NCBI GenBank assembly: GCA_050485645.1
Contig: JBJHBT010000033.1
Location: 1-42,132, forward strand
Length of the DNA stretch: 42,132 bases
Direction of reading: 5' to 3'
Source: JBJHBP01 sp050485645
GTDB lineage: Bacteria; Pseudomonadota; Gammaproteobacteria; Steroidobacterales; Rariloculaceae
Position numbers and translations under genes: made by a program. Below the pieces are notes generated by a model. It saw nothing but the letters and a program-made list of their open reading frames with translations. It had not been told where the DNA came from and searched no databases. Below are positions 17,263 through 25,281 of this stretch, piece after piece. Within the stretch, counting starts at the first letter, position 1, and the number at the start of each line of letters is the position of its first letter.

Positions 17263-18462
17263 TCAGTCCGCAGGCTCCAGACGCACGATCGGCGTGGTCT
17301 GATTACCGCGATGGTCAACGGCGAGATAGATGTAGCCATCCGGCCCCTCGCGCACGTCGCGAATGCGATATTCGCCCTGCAGCAGCAGCTCCTCATGCGT
17401 CACGTTCTGGCCAGCGACCACGGCGCGTGACAGCACCTGGTGCTGCGCGGAAAGCCCGCCGGAGAACACATTGCCGCGCCACTGCGGGAACTGATCGCCG
17501 TTGTAGATCATCATGCCCGACACCGCGATCGACGGTGTCCAGTGCAGTGCCGGCTGTTCCATGCCCTCGCGCTGCGTGTCGCGGTGAATACGCGCGCCAC
17601 CATAGTTCACACCGTAACCGATCACCGGCCAGCCATAGTTCAGGCCGGGCCGGATATGGTTGAGCTCGTCGCCACCCTGCGGGCCGTGCTCGTTCTGCCA
17701 GACGTCGCCGGTCACCGGATGCACCGCCATGCCCTGAGCGTTGCGGTGACCGTAACTCCAGATCTCCGGCAGCGCATCGGATCGACCCACGAACGGATTG
17801 TCCTGCGGTACCCGGCCGTCGTCATACAGACGGATGGTCGTGCCGTAGTGGTTGGTCAGGTCCTGTGACGGGTGCGCCTCGACGTCACCCTGCGGCGGTG
17901 CCTGTCGGTCGCCGACCGTGATGAACAGATAGCCGTCATGATCGAAGGCCAGGCGCGAACCGTAGTGCCCGCGACCGGTGGTCCAGGCTGCCGCCTCGAA
18001 GACTTCCTCGACATCGACGAGCCGATAGTCGTCCAGCCGGCCGCGGATGACGGCGGTCGTGCCCCGCGAACCGCCCGCTTCAGGCTTGGAATAGCTGATG
18101 TACACCAGCTGGTTGGACTCGAACTCCGGATGCAGCGCGATGTCCAGCAGGCCGCCCTGGCCGCCGATGAGAATCTCCGGCAGGCCTTCCACCTGGCTCT
18201 CCAGCAGTTCACCGTCGCGCACGATGCGGATCCGGCCCGGCCGTTCCGTCACCAGGATGTCGCCGTTCGGCAGCCACTGCATGCCCCATGGATTCTGCAG
18301 TCCGTCGACAACGGTGACGACACGGAAACTGTGATGTTCGGACTGATGTACCTGGGCATGCGCCAGGGAGGTCACGCCGAACGTCAGTGCCACGGCACCG
18401 GCAAGCGCGGAGAGAGTCAGTGCGGGACGGGAACTGGTCGAAGCAGGATTGGGTGCGGACAT
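17263..18462 (-). CDS. PQQ-type aldose sugar dehydrogenase (YliI-like)
   Basis: The protein has 399 residues with a signal peptide ending around AHAQ (residue 37), so it is periplasmic. It matches the glucose/sorbosone dehydrogenase beta-propeller family: LQNPWGMQWLPNGDILVTER, GGQGGLLDIALHPEFESN, HYGSRLAFDHDGYLFITVGD, EIWSYGHRNAQGMAVHP, ENEHGPQGGDE-like (NEHGPQGGDELNHIRPGLNY), and YRIRDVREGPDGYIYLAVD. Relatives oxidise aldose sugars with PQQ. A strong AAGGAG precedes ATG 18462. No PQQ synthesis genes are in the window, so cofactor supply cannot be judged. It converges on the acylase gene with 28 bases between. Confidence 0.88.
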   Translation of the reverse strand: MSAPNPASTSSRPALTLSALAGAVALTFGVTSLAHAQVHQSEHHSFRVVTVVDGLQNPWGMQWLPNGDILVTERPGRIRIVRDGELLESQVEGLPEILIGGQGGLLDIALHPEFESNQLVYISYSKPEAGGSRGTTAVIRGRLDDYRLVDVEEVFEAAAWTTGRGHYGSRLAFDHDGYLFITVGDRQAPPQGDVEAHPSQDLTNHYGTTIRLYDDGRVPQDNPFVGRSDALPEIWSYGHRNAQGMAVHPVTGDVWQNEHGPQGGDELNHIRPGLNYGWPVIGYGVNYGGARIHRDTQREGMEQPALHWTPSIAVSGMMIYNGDQFPQWRGNVFSGGLSAQHQVLSRAVVAGQNVTHEELLLQGEYRIRDVREGPDGYIYLAVDHRGNQTTPIVRLEPAD

Positions 18463-18564
18463 GTGAGGCTCCTTATTCGCGGCTTCTGCGCCACTTTGTA
18501 TGCCGCGGACGAGGAATCCCGCGTCCGCCGGATGCGTATTATGCCCTTATGGACAGACTGCGGC

Positions 18565-18584
18565 CGGCAGGGTTCCACCTGCCG
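18565..18584. other. Short hairpin between sucD and the dehydrogenase gene
   Basis: CGGCAGG and CCTGCCG pair across a 6-base loop, inside a GC-rich CGGCCGG context. It lies about 60 bases after the sucD stop and before the dehydrogenase start on the same strand. There is no T-run on either side, so a terminator role is only possible. Confidence 0.35.
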
Positions 18585-18644
18585 CCGGCCGGCGCATGAA
18601 CCCGCGGACCCGTCACCCCGGCAGCGGGACGGGCCGGACCCCGC

Positions 18645-19514
18645 TCAGCGCAGCGCCTGCGCCATGGTCTCCCCCAGCTCCGCCAGCGAGCGGACCGTTG
18701 CCACACCGGCGCGTTCCAGCGCCTGGTATTTGTCCTCGGCCGTGCCCTGACCGCCGGAGATGATCGCGCCGGCATGGCCCATGCGCTTGCCCGGTGGCGC
18801 CGTGACGCCGGCGATGTACGCCACCACCGGCTTGCTGACATGCGCGGCGATGTACTCCGCCGCCTGCTCCTCGTCGGTGCCGCCGATCTCGCCGACCATG
18901 ATCATGCCCTTCGTGTCGGGGTCGGCCTCGAACAGCTCCAGGCAATCGATAAAGTTCATGCCGCGCACCGGATCCCCGCCAATGCCCACGCAGGTGGTCT
19001 GACCCAAACCCCGTACCGTGGTCTGTGAAACGGCTTCATAGGTCAGCGTGCCCGACCGCGACACGATGCCGATGGCGCCAGGCTGGTGAATGGCGCCCGG
19101 CATGATGCCGATCTTGGCGCCACCGGGAGTGATGATGCCGGGACAGTTCGGACCGATCAGCCGGCACGGGTAGTCGTTCAACACGGCCTTCACGCGCACC
19201 ATATCGAGCACCGGCAGTCCCTCGGTGATGCAGACGATGAGTTCGATGCCGGCGTCAGCGGCTTCCAGAATCGCGTCGGCCGCGAACGGCGCGGGCACAT
19301 AGATCATGCTGACCGTCGCGCCGGTCTCGCCGGCCGCCTCGGCCACTGTGTCGTACACCGGCAGATCCAGATGTGTTTCCCCGCCGCGGCCCGGCGTGAC
19401 GCCTGCGACCACCTGCGTACCGTAGTCCAGGCACTGCCGCGTGTGGAAGCTGCCCTGCCTGCCGGTCAGTCCCTGGCAGATCACTTTGGTATCGGCATCG
19501 ACCAGAATGCTCAC
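18645..19514 (-). CDS. sucD: Succinate-CoA ligase, alpha subunit
   Basis: The protein has 289 residues, the same length as the E. coli subunit. The N-terminal CoA-binding fold shows ICQGLTGRQGSFHTRQCLDY, with LIGPNCPGIITPGGAKIGIM and IGIVSRSGTLTYEAV. The active-site His that is phosphorylated is His247 in GKRMGHAGAIISGG, and GEIGGTDEEQAAEYI is intact. With SucC it converts succinyl-CoA, phosphate and NDP to succinate, CoA and NTP in the citric acid cycle. It overlaps sucC by 4 bases. Here sucCD is not next to sucAB or other cycle genes but faces a CoA-acylating aldehyde dehydrogenase. Confidence 0.97.
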   Translation of the reverse strand: MSILVDADTKVICQGLTGRQGSFHTRQCLDYGTQVVAGVTPGRGGETHLDLPVYDTVAEAAGETGATVSMIYVPAPFAADAILEAADAGIELIVCITEGLPVLDMVRVKAVLNDYPCRLIGPNCPGIITPGGAKIGIMPGAIHQPGAIGIVSRSGTLTYEAVSQTTVRGLGQTTCVGIGGDPVRGMNFIDCLELFEADPDTKGMIMVGEIGGTDEEQAAEYIAAHVSKPVVAYIAGVTAPPGKRMGHAGAIISGGQGTAEDKYQALERAGVATVRSLAELGETMAQALR

Positions 19515-20680
19515 GCTGCTTCCTCCGCCAGAGCCACAACCTTGCCGGCTGCATCGGCCAGATCCTTGGCCGAGACGACTTTCATGCCACTTTCATCAAG
19601 CAGCCTGCGCCCCTGTTCGACGTTCGTACCCTCCAGACGCACCACCACCGGCACTTTGACGTCTGCCTCCTGCACGGCGGCAATCACGCCTTCGGCGATC
19701 AGGTCGCAGCGCACGATGCCACCGAAGATGTTCACCAGAATCGCGCGCACCTGGTCGTTGGTGAGGATGATGCGGAATGCCTCGGTGACGCGTTCGGCAG
19801 TCGCTCCGCCACCCACATCGAGGAAGTTGGCGGGATCGCCGCCATGCAGCTTGATCAGATCCATGGTCGCCATGGCAAGGCCCGCGCCATTGACCATGCA
19901 GGCAATGTTGCCGTCCAGTGACACATAGCTCAGGTCGTGCTCGCGGGCGCGGCGTTCGCGCTCGTCTTCCTGTGCGGAATCGCGCTGTGCAGCCAGTTTC
20001 TTCTGCCGGAACAGCGCGTTGTCTTCGACGTTGATCTTGGCGTCCAGTGCCATCAGCGAACCGTCGGTCCTGACGATCAGCGGGTTGATCTCGACAAGAC
20101 TTGCGTCGCACTCATCGAACAGCCTGGTGAGTTTTTGCAGCAGGTCGCGGAAAGCACCGATCTGGCGCTTGTCCAGTCCCAGCCCGAACGCCAGCCGACG
20201 CGCCTGGTAATCGACCAGACCCGCCGCCGGATGGATGGTGGTGCCGAGAATCTGTTCCGGGGTGTCGGCGGCCACCTTCTCGATGTCCATGCCACCTGCC
20301 GCCGACGCGATGATCGCGACCCGCTCAGCGGCGCGATCGACCAGCAGGCTCAGATACAGCTCGCGCTCGATGTCAGACCCGCATTCCACGTACACGCAGT
20401 CCACCGGCATGCCGTCCGGGCCACTCTGGTGGGTGACCAGCCTGGTGCCCAGCATGCCCTCAGCCGCTTCAGCCGCCTCGGCCGGCGAACGAACCAGCTT
20501 CACGCCGCCCGCCTTGCCACGGCCACCTGCGTGCACCTGGGCCTTCACGACCCACAGTGACCCGCCCAGAGCTTCGGCGGCGCCTCTGGCCTCTTCGGCA
20601 GTCCGTACGACCCGGCCTTCCGGCACGGGGATCCCGTATTCGGCGAACAACGCCTTGGATTGGTATTCGTGGAGGTTCAA
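19511..20680 (-). CDS. sucC: Succinate-CoA ligase, beta subunit
   Basis: The protein has 389 residues from TTG 20680, matching the usual length of about 388. The start MNLHEYQSKALFAEYGIPVP is the conserved N-terminus; GGGGA lies 5 bases before the TTG. An in-frame start at 20740 would add 20 residues unlike the family. The ATP-grasp domain shows VVKAQVHAGGRGKAGGVKLV, and the C-terminal ligase domain shows GGDPANFLDVGGGATAERV and VNIFGGIVRCDLIAEGVIAA. It binds the nucleotide and succinate. It is the first gene of sucCD and shares a 173-base divergent gap with the aldehyde dehydrogenase gene. Confidence 0.96.
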   Translation of the reverse strand: MNLHEYQSKALFAEYGIPVPEGRVVRTAEEARGAAEALGGSLWVVKAQVHAGGRGKAGGVKLVRSPAEAAEAAEGMLGTRLVTHQSGPDGMPVDCVYVECGSDIERELYLSLLVDRAAERVAIIASAAGGMDIEKVAADTPEQILGTTIHPAAGLVDYQARRLAFGLGLDKRQIGAFRDLLQKLTRLFDECDASLVEINPLIVRTDGSLMALDAKINVEDNALFRQKKLAAQRDSAQEDERERRAREHDLSYVSLDGNIACMVNGAGLAMATMDLIKLHGGDPANFLDVGGGATAERVTEAFRIILTNDQVRAILVNIFGGIVRCDLIAEGVIAAVQEADVKVPVVVRLEGTNVEQGRRLLDESGMKVVSAKDLADAAGKVVALAEEAA

Positions 20681-20800
20681 GAGATTCCCCAGCCTGAGCG
20701 CGGAGCCCGGCATTTTCCACGAATAGCGGGGACTGCGCAAAGCGAATCGGATTATTCATGAAACGCGGACCCGCCAGGGACCGGGCTGTTGCCCTTCCGA

Positions 20801-20806
20801 TATAAT
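20801..20806 (+). promoter_or_regulatory. Candidate -10 box of the aldehyde dehydrogenase gene
   Basis: A perfect TATAAT lies 48 bases before ATG 20854. No good -35 hexamer stands at 16-18 bases upstream, so activation by a factor is possible. Transcription would start near 20812, inside the dyad at 20807-20832. Confidence 0.45.
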
Positions 20807-20832
20807 CGGCGACTGCCTCGAAACAGTCGCCG
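20807..20832. promoter_or_regulatory. Perfect 9-bp dyad over the predicted start site
   Basis: CGGCGACTG, an 8-base loop, then CAGTCGCCG form a perfect inverted repeat directly after TATAAT and before the AGAAGG ribosome site. The position suits a repressor operator or a 5'-leader hairpin. It is not followed by T residues, so it is unlikely to be a terminator. Confidence 0.5.
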
Positions 20833-20853
20833 AGTAAAGAGAAGGTTCAATTC

Positions 20854-22239
20854 ATGAGCACTGCCGACGCCGCCCCGCAAACCGAAATCCAGTCCCTGGT
20901 CGCGCGCGCGCGCGCCGCGCAGGCCGTCTACGAGAAATTCACCCAGGCACAGGTGGATGCCATCGTCAGGGACATCGGCAAATACGTCTACGACAACGCC
21001 GAGGAGCTGGCGCGGATGGCCGTGGACGAGAGCGGCATGGGTTCCTGTGAGGACAAGGTTCTCAAGAACAAGGGCAAGGCGCGAATTATCTGGAACAGCC
21101 TGAAAGGCAAGAAATCGCGCGGTATCATCGGCGAGGATTCCGAGGCCAACGTGGTCTTCGTTGCCAAGCCGATGGGCGTCGTCGGCGCGGTCACGCCGGT
21201 TACCAATCCGATCGTGACACCGATGTGCAACGGCATGTTCGCGCTCAAGACCGGCAACGCGGTGATCTTCGCGCCGCATCCCAGGGCGGAGAGGTGCGGC
21301 GCCCACCTCACCCGCGAGTTCATGAAAATCGTCAGGCAACATGGCGGACCGGACGATCTTGTACAGTCCATCACCGATGGCTCGGTGGACAAGACGCGGG
21401 AGCTGATGCGCTCGGTGGACGTGGTCGTAGCCACCGGCGGGCCTGCGATGGTGAAGTCCGCGTACTCATCCGGCAAGCCGTCGCTGGGCGTGGGTCCGGG
21501 TAACGTGCCGGTGATCATCGACCACGATGCGGACCTGAAAGACGCGGTGGAGAAGATCGTGGCTGGCGCTTCATTCGACAACGGCATCATCTGCTCGCAT
21601 GAACAGTTCGTGCTCACGCCGGAAGACCGATACAGGGAGACGCTCGATCTGTTTCTGGCCACCGGCAAGGTCTGGTTCACTGACGATGAGGCGCAGGTCC
21701 AGAAGCTGCGCGATGTCGTCTTCCCGGAAGGGCAGATGAACAGGGACGCGGTGGGCCAGTCGGCAAAGGCCGTTGCGGCCATGGCCGGCATCGACGTTCC
21801 CGACTCGGTACGGCTGATCCTGCTGCCGGCGCGCGGCGCCGGCGAGGCCGACATCCTCGCCAGGGAAAAACTCTGTCCGGTGATCGCGATTCGGCCGTAC
21901 GGCACTTTCGAACAGGCGGTTCAGGAGGCGAAAGCCAATCTGCTGCTTGAGGGGGCAGGCCACTCGGCCGCGCTGCACTCGAACACCGAAGACCACATCC
22001 GCGCCGCGGGCGTCGCCCTGCCTGTCAGCCGACTGGTCGTGAACCAGGCCTGCGCACTCACCGCCGGCGGTTCGCTGACCAACGGCCTGGCCGCGACCAC
22101 GACGCTGGGCTGCGGCTCCTGGGGGAACAACTCGATCTCCGAGAACCTCGACTACAAGCATCTGATGAATGTGTCGCGCATCGGCAAGCTGATCACCCAC
22201 ACGAAGGTACCCAGCGACGACGAGATCTGGGCGGCATGA
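20854..22239 (+). CDS. CoA-acylating aldehyde dehydrogenase (succinate-semialdehyde type)
   Basis: The protein has 461 residues and lacks the extra domain of AdhE. Landmarks are KPMGVVGAVTPVTNPIVTPM, KTGNAVIFAPHPRAERCG, ATGGPAMVKSAYSSGKPSLG followed by VGPGNVPVIID, and SFDNGIICSHEQF with catalytic Cys247. This is the acylating family (SucD of Clostridium kluyveri, EutE, sulfoacetaldehyde dehydrogenase), which interconverts an acyl-CoA and its aldehyde with NAD(P)H. The sucCD genes next door suggest succinyl-CoA and succinate semialdehyde as substrates; sulfoacetaldehyde or acetaldehyde remain possible. ATG 20854 follows GAGAAGG. The next gene begins 15 bases after its stop. Confidence 0.88.
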   Translation: MSTADAAPQTEIQSLVARARAAQAVYEKFTQAQVDAIVRDIGKYVYDNAEELARMAVDESGMGSCEDKVLKNKGKARIIWNSLKGKKSRGIIGEDSEANVVFVAKPMGVVGAVTPVTNPIVTPMCNGMFALKTGNAVIFAPHPRAERCGAHLTREFMKIVRQHGGPDDLVQSITDGSVDKTRELMRSVDVVVATGGPAMVKSAYSSGKPSLGVGPGNVPVIIDHDADLKDAVEKIVAGASFDNGIICSHEQFVLTPEDRYRETLDLFLATGKVWFTDDEAQVQKLRDVVFPEGQMNRDAVGQSAKAVAAMAGIDVPDSVRLILLPARGAGEADILAREKLCPVIAIRPYGTFEQAVQEAKANLLLEGAGHSAALHSNTEDHIRAAGVALPVSRLVVNQACALTAGGSLTNGLAATTTLGCGSWGNNSISENLDYKHLMNVSRIGKLITHTKVPSDDEIWAA

Positions 22240-22254
22240 CAGCCGGGCGGCGCC

Positions 22255-22644
22255 GTGACCGGACCGCGTGATCCGGAGCTCACCGTCTACTACGACGGCG
22301 CCTGTCCGCGTTGCATACGCGATCGTGCCCGCTACGAGGCGCTGTCCGGCGATCACGGCGACAGGGTCGCATGGATGGACATCACCGGCCGCGACGAGGA
22401 ACTCGAGCGCGCGGGCATCGATCCTGATCAGGCGCTGCGCGAACTGCATGTGCGCGACAGTGACGGGCAGGTGCATCGCGAACTGGATGCCTACATCCTG
22501 CTCATGGGCAGGGTCGGCCTGCTGAAGCCGCTGGCCTGGTTGATCGGCCTGCCCGGTATCCGAGGCATGCTGTCGCGTCTTTACCGGGTGTGGGTGCTGC
22601 GCAGGTTGCGACGCGCCGGACGTATCCGTGGGGAACAGGTTTGA
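22255..22644 (+). CDS. DCC-family thiol-disulfide oxidoreductase (DUF393)
   Basis: The protein has 129 residues with the family signature YYDGACPRCIRDRARYE, whose CPRC is a thioredoxin-like redox pair. The middle shows AWMDITGRDEELERAGID and LHVRDSDGQVHRELDAYILL, and the C-terminus is basic and amphipathic (LYRVWVLRRLRRAGRI), probably membrane-associated. Function of the family is poorly known. GTG 22255 lies 15 bases after the aldehyde dehydrogenase stop, and the gene's own stop overlaps the bestrophin start (TTGA). Confidence 0.85.
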   Translation: MTGPRDPELTVYYDGACPRCIRDRARYEALSGDHGDRVAWMDITGRDEELERAGIDPDQALRELHVRDSDGQVHRELDAYILLMGRVGLLKPLAWLIGLPGIRGMLSRLYRVWVLRRLRRAGRIRGEQV

Positions 22645-23555
22645 TTGTTCGACCGCGCCCCGGCTGGGCCAGACTGCTGTTCGTGATGCAGGGTTCGATA
22701 CTGCCACGCATCCTGCCGCATATCATCGGCTTCTCGCTGTATGCGGCACTGGTGACCTTCGCGGTACTCCACTGGGACTGGGCCACCGGGCTCGGACAGA
22801 TCGGCGCCACTCCGTTTCTGCTGCTTGGTGTCGCGTTGTCCCTGTATCTGGGCTTTCGCAACAACGCGGCCTATGAACGCTGGTGGGAGGCGCGTCGACT
22901 CTGGGGACTGCTGATCTATGGCAGCCGCAACCTTTCACGCGCGGTGATGGCCATCGTGCCGGATGGCTCTGAACGACGCGCGCTGCTCATGGAAGCACTG
23001 GCCTTCGCGCACCTGCTGCGTGGCGAGCTGCGCAAGATCGATACCACCGATGATGCGCGCCGCTTTGCGCCGAAGACGGTGGATGCCGTCGTCGGGACAC
23101 TGAATCGCTCAAACGCGACGCTGCACCGCATGGGCATGCGAATCGCACACCTGAAGCGCGCCGGCACGATCAGCGACATCGACTTTCGCATTCTGGATGA
23201 AAGGCTGACCGGGTTTGCAATGATGCAGGCCGGCTGCGAGCGCATCTCCAATACGCCACTGCCGTTCGCCTATACGCTGCTGCTGCAGCGTTCGGCATTC
23301 GCATTCTGTGCACTGCTGCCCCTCGCGCTGGCGGCGACCGCCGGTTGGGCGACGGTGCTGTTCACCGCGCTGATCGCCTACTGCTTCTTCGGTCTCGATG
23401 AACTCTCTCAGGAGCTCGAGGACCCGTTCGGCGATGAGGCCAACGATCTGGCACTGGATGCACTGTGCCGTGTATGCGAGATCTCGGTGTTCGAGGCACT
23501 CGGCGAGGCCCCGCCCGACCTGCCCGCGCCGAGTGAGGGGTTTTACTTTTCATGA
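22641..23555 (+). CDS. Bestrophin-family anion channel
   Basis: The protein has 304 residues from TTG 22641, overlapping the previous stop as TTGA and preceded by GGGGAA. Landmarks are LPHIIGFSLYAALVTFAVLH, FLLLGVALSLYLGFRNNAAY followed by ERWWEARRLWG, SNTPLPFAYTLLLQRSAFAF, and FFGLDELSQELEDPFGDEAN plus DLALDAL. This is the bacterial bestrophin (RFP-TM/UPF0187) family, pentameric channels for anions such as chloride; the ELEDPFG acidic cluster is near the calcium clasp of animal homologs. An in-frame start at 22590 would overlap the DCC gene by 55 bases, so I prefer 22641. About four membrane helices are visible. Confidence 0.9.
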   Translation: MIVRPRPGWARLLFVMQGSILPRILPHIIGFSLYAALVTFAVLHWDWATGLGQIGATPFLLLGVALSLYLGFRNNAAYERWWEARRLWGLLIYGSRNLSRAVMAIVPDGSERRALLMEALAFAHLLRGELRKIDTTDDARRFAPKTVDAVVGTLNRSNATLHRMGMRIAHLKRAGTISDIDFRILDERLTGFAMMQAGCERISNTPLPFAYTLLLQRSAFAFCALLPLALAATAGWATVLFTALIAYCFFGLDELSQELEDPFGDEANDLALDALCRVCEISVFEALGEAPPDLPAPSEGFYFS

Positions 23556-23613
23556 TTGCGGTGCAGGATCGGAACACAACAATCTCGAAGAACCAGGTTC
23601 ACGGGGAGGGATG

Positions 23614-24486
23614 ATGAACCGCAGACAGATGATGCTGGCTCTTGGTGCAACGCTGGCTCTGACGCAACGTGCGCCGGCGCAGCAGAATGCGTTCTCGGGC
23701 CTCGCGCAGGGACGCCTGAAACAGAGTGTGATGCCGCAGGTGTGGGGCAGACTGAACCTGACCATCGAGGAACGCTGCCGCATCCTGGCACAGATGGGGT
23801 TTGTCGCGATGGATCTTCCGCAACCCGGTGAAGTGCCGGTCCTCCGGGATCATGGGCTGACGCCCGCGATGATGACGGGCACCGGCACCACGTTCGAGGA
23901 TGGTCTGGTCCGTCGCGAGCTTCATTCACGCATCTACGACGCCACCATGGAAGGGATCGACATGTGCGCGGAACTGGGTTGCCCGAACCTGATCGCGCTG
24001 CCGGGCGAACGCCGCGGCATGTCCCGCGAGCAAGGTGCGGACAATGCGGTCGAAATCCTGTCCCGCGTCGCCGGTTACGCCGAACAGCGCGGTGTCACGC
24101 TGTGTATGGAGAATACGAACTCCAAAGTGGCGTCCGACAATCGTACCGATCAGACATTCGACCGCCTCGAGTGGGGCTTTGATGTCTGCCGGCGCACCGG
24201 GTCACCGAATGTGAAGATCGTCTACGACTTCTACCACGCACAGATCATGGACGGCGACGTCACACGCAATTTCCTCGACAACCTGGATCTGATCTGTCAC
24301 CTGCACGTGGCGGGCGTTCCGACCCGTGCCGAATTGGACGACACCCAGGAGATCAACTATCGCTTCATCGCGAAGGCTGTTGCCGACTCCGGCTACGACG
24401 GCTTCATCGCTCATGAGCACACACCGTCGCCGGACCGCAACCCGCTCGTCAGTCTCGCCGTCGGCTACGACATTCTCACCGTCTGA
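23614..24486 (+). CDS. Exported hydroxypyruvate-isomerase-like TIM-barrel protein
   Basis: The protein has 290 residues from ATG 23614; ATG 23611 sits only 1 base after GGAGG, so 23614 is favoured. The N-terminus (MNRRQMMLALGATLALTQRA) has twin arginines and a short hydrophobic core, a likely Tat signal. The body is a xylose-isomerase-like TIM barrel: MGFVAMDLPQPGEVPVLRDH, LGCPNLIALPGERRGM, VTLCMENTNSKV, VKIVYDFYHAQIMDGDVTRN, HLHVAGVPTRAELDDTQEIN, and GFIAHEHTPSPD. These match the hydroxypyruvate isomerase family (Glu and His metal ligands). Its periplasmic location is unusual for that enzyme, so the substrate is probably different. The 3' end overlaps the convergent sugar transferase by 22 bases. 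Confidence 0.87.
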   Translation: MNRRQMMLALGATLALTQRAPAQQNAFSGLAQGRLKQSVMPQVWGRLNLTIEERCRILAQMGFVAMDLPQPGEVPVLRDHGLTPAMMTGTGTTFEDGLVRRELHSRIYDATMEGIDMCAELGCPNLIALPGERRGMSREQGADNAVEILSRVAGYAEQRGVTLCMENTNSKVASDNRTDQTFDRLEWGFDVCRRTGSPNVKIVYDFYHAQIMDGDVTRNFLDNLDLICHLHVAGVPTRAELDDTQEINYRFIAKAVADSGYDGFIAHEHTPSPDRNPLVSLAVGYDILTV

Positions 24487-25136
24487 CTGTTCCGGTAGTG
24501 CGGCAGCCTGTTCCGGTAGCTCGGACCGGATTCGCAGGCATCGCTGACGTACAGGCGCCGCCAGTTGCGGTAGGCAGCCGCGCGCAGTGCCCGGCGCTGG
24601 CGACGCAGACCTTCCCGCACCGGGCGCTTGCCGAACAGCAGCATGGCGAGGGAGATGGCCGTTATTTCGAGATCCAGACGCATCCAGCGGCCTCGCGCCA
24701 GGCCCGACACATAGCGCTCGTCGAGAAAGCGCGACAATCGCAGGCCGGTACCGGCAAAGATCTGCGCCAGACCGGTGATACCGGGCCGGGCGTGCCAGCG
24801 GGCGAGATCGCCATCCCAACCCAGGCGGACCACATCCGCTGCGGTCAGCGGCCGCGGCCCGATCAGGCTCATGTCACCGCGCAGCACGTTGATCAGCTGC
24901 GGCAGTTCATCGAGCCCCGTGCACCTCAGCCATGCACCGCGGCACGTTATCTGGCCATCACGCATCGTGCGGAACTTGAAAATGCGGTAGGGCCGCTGCC
25001 CCCGTCCCAACCGGATCTGCGTGAACAGCACCGGGCCGCGATCATCCAGCCTGATCGCCAGCGCGATCAGGCCAAAAAGCGGTGCCAGCAAGATTAGGGC
25101 TGCCAGCGCCACCAATACGTCCGTGAGTCTCTTCAT
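24465..25136 (-). CDS. Bacterial sugar transferase (phosphoglycosyl transferase)
   Basis: The protein has 223 residues. One N-terminal membrane segment (VLVALAALILLAPLFGLIAL) is followed by the catalytic core: RIFKFRTMRDG, RCTGLDELPQLINVLRGDMS followed by LIGPRPL, and ARWHARPGITGLAQI. This family moves a sugar phosphate onto undecaprenyl phosphate, the first step of O-antigen, capsule or exopolysaccharide synthesis. No other polysaccharide gene is nearby, which is odd. The basic C-terminal tail after about residue 170 (EGLRRQRRALRAAAYRNWRR) is longer than the minimal core, and its last residues overlap the convergent TIM-barrel gene. Confidence 0.88.
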   Translation of the reverse strand: MKRLTDVLVALAALILLAPLFGLIALAIRLDDRGPVLFTQIRLGRGQRPYRIFKFRTMRDGQITCRGAWLRCTGLDELPQLINVLRGDMSLIGPRPLTAADVVRLGWDGDLARWHARPGITGLAQIFAGTGLRLSRFLDERYVSGLARGRWMRLDLEITAISLAMLLFGKRPVREGLRRQRRALRAAAYRNWRRLYVSDACESGPSYRNRLPHYRNSQTVRMS

Positions 25137-25268
25137 GATGTTGCCGCTCCGTCGGGCTACTGACGGGCAGATTGCATGCGGATTCGGGCGATGCGCTGGC
25201 GCAATTGTGGCGAATCATGACCGCACCGGGGTGTCGCCACGGCGATTCGCGAAAAACTGCCGGGGCAC

Positions 25269-25274
25269 TATACT
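25269..25274 (+). promoter_or_regulatory. Candidate -10 box of xthA, leaderless arrangement
   Basis: TATACT ends 7 bases before ATG 25282. Transcription would start at or next to the A of the start codon, and no ribosome site is visible between, so the message may be leaderless. The -35 region is not convincing. Confidence 0.4.
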
Positions 25275-25281
25275 TGCGCGC

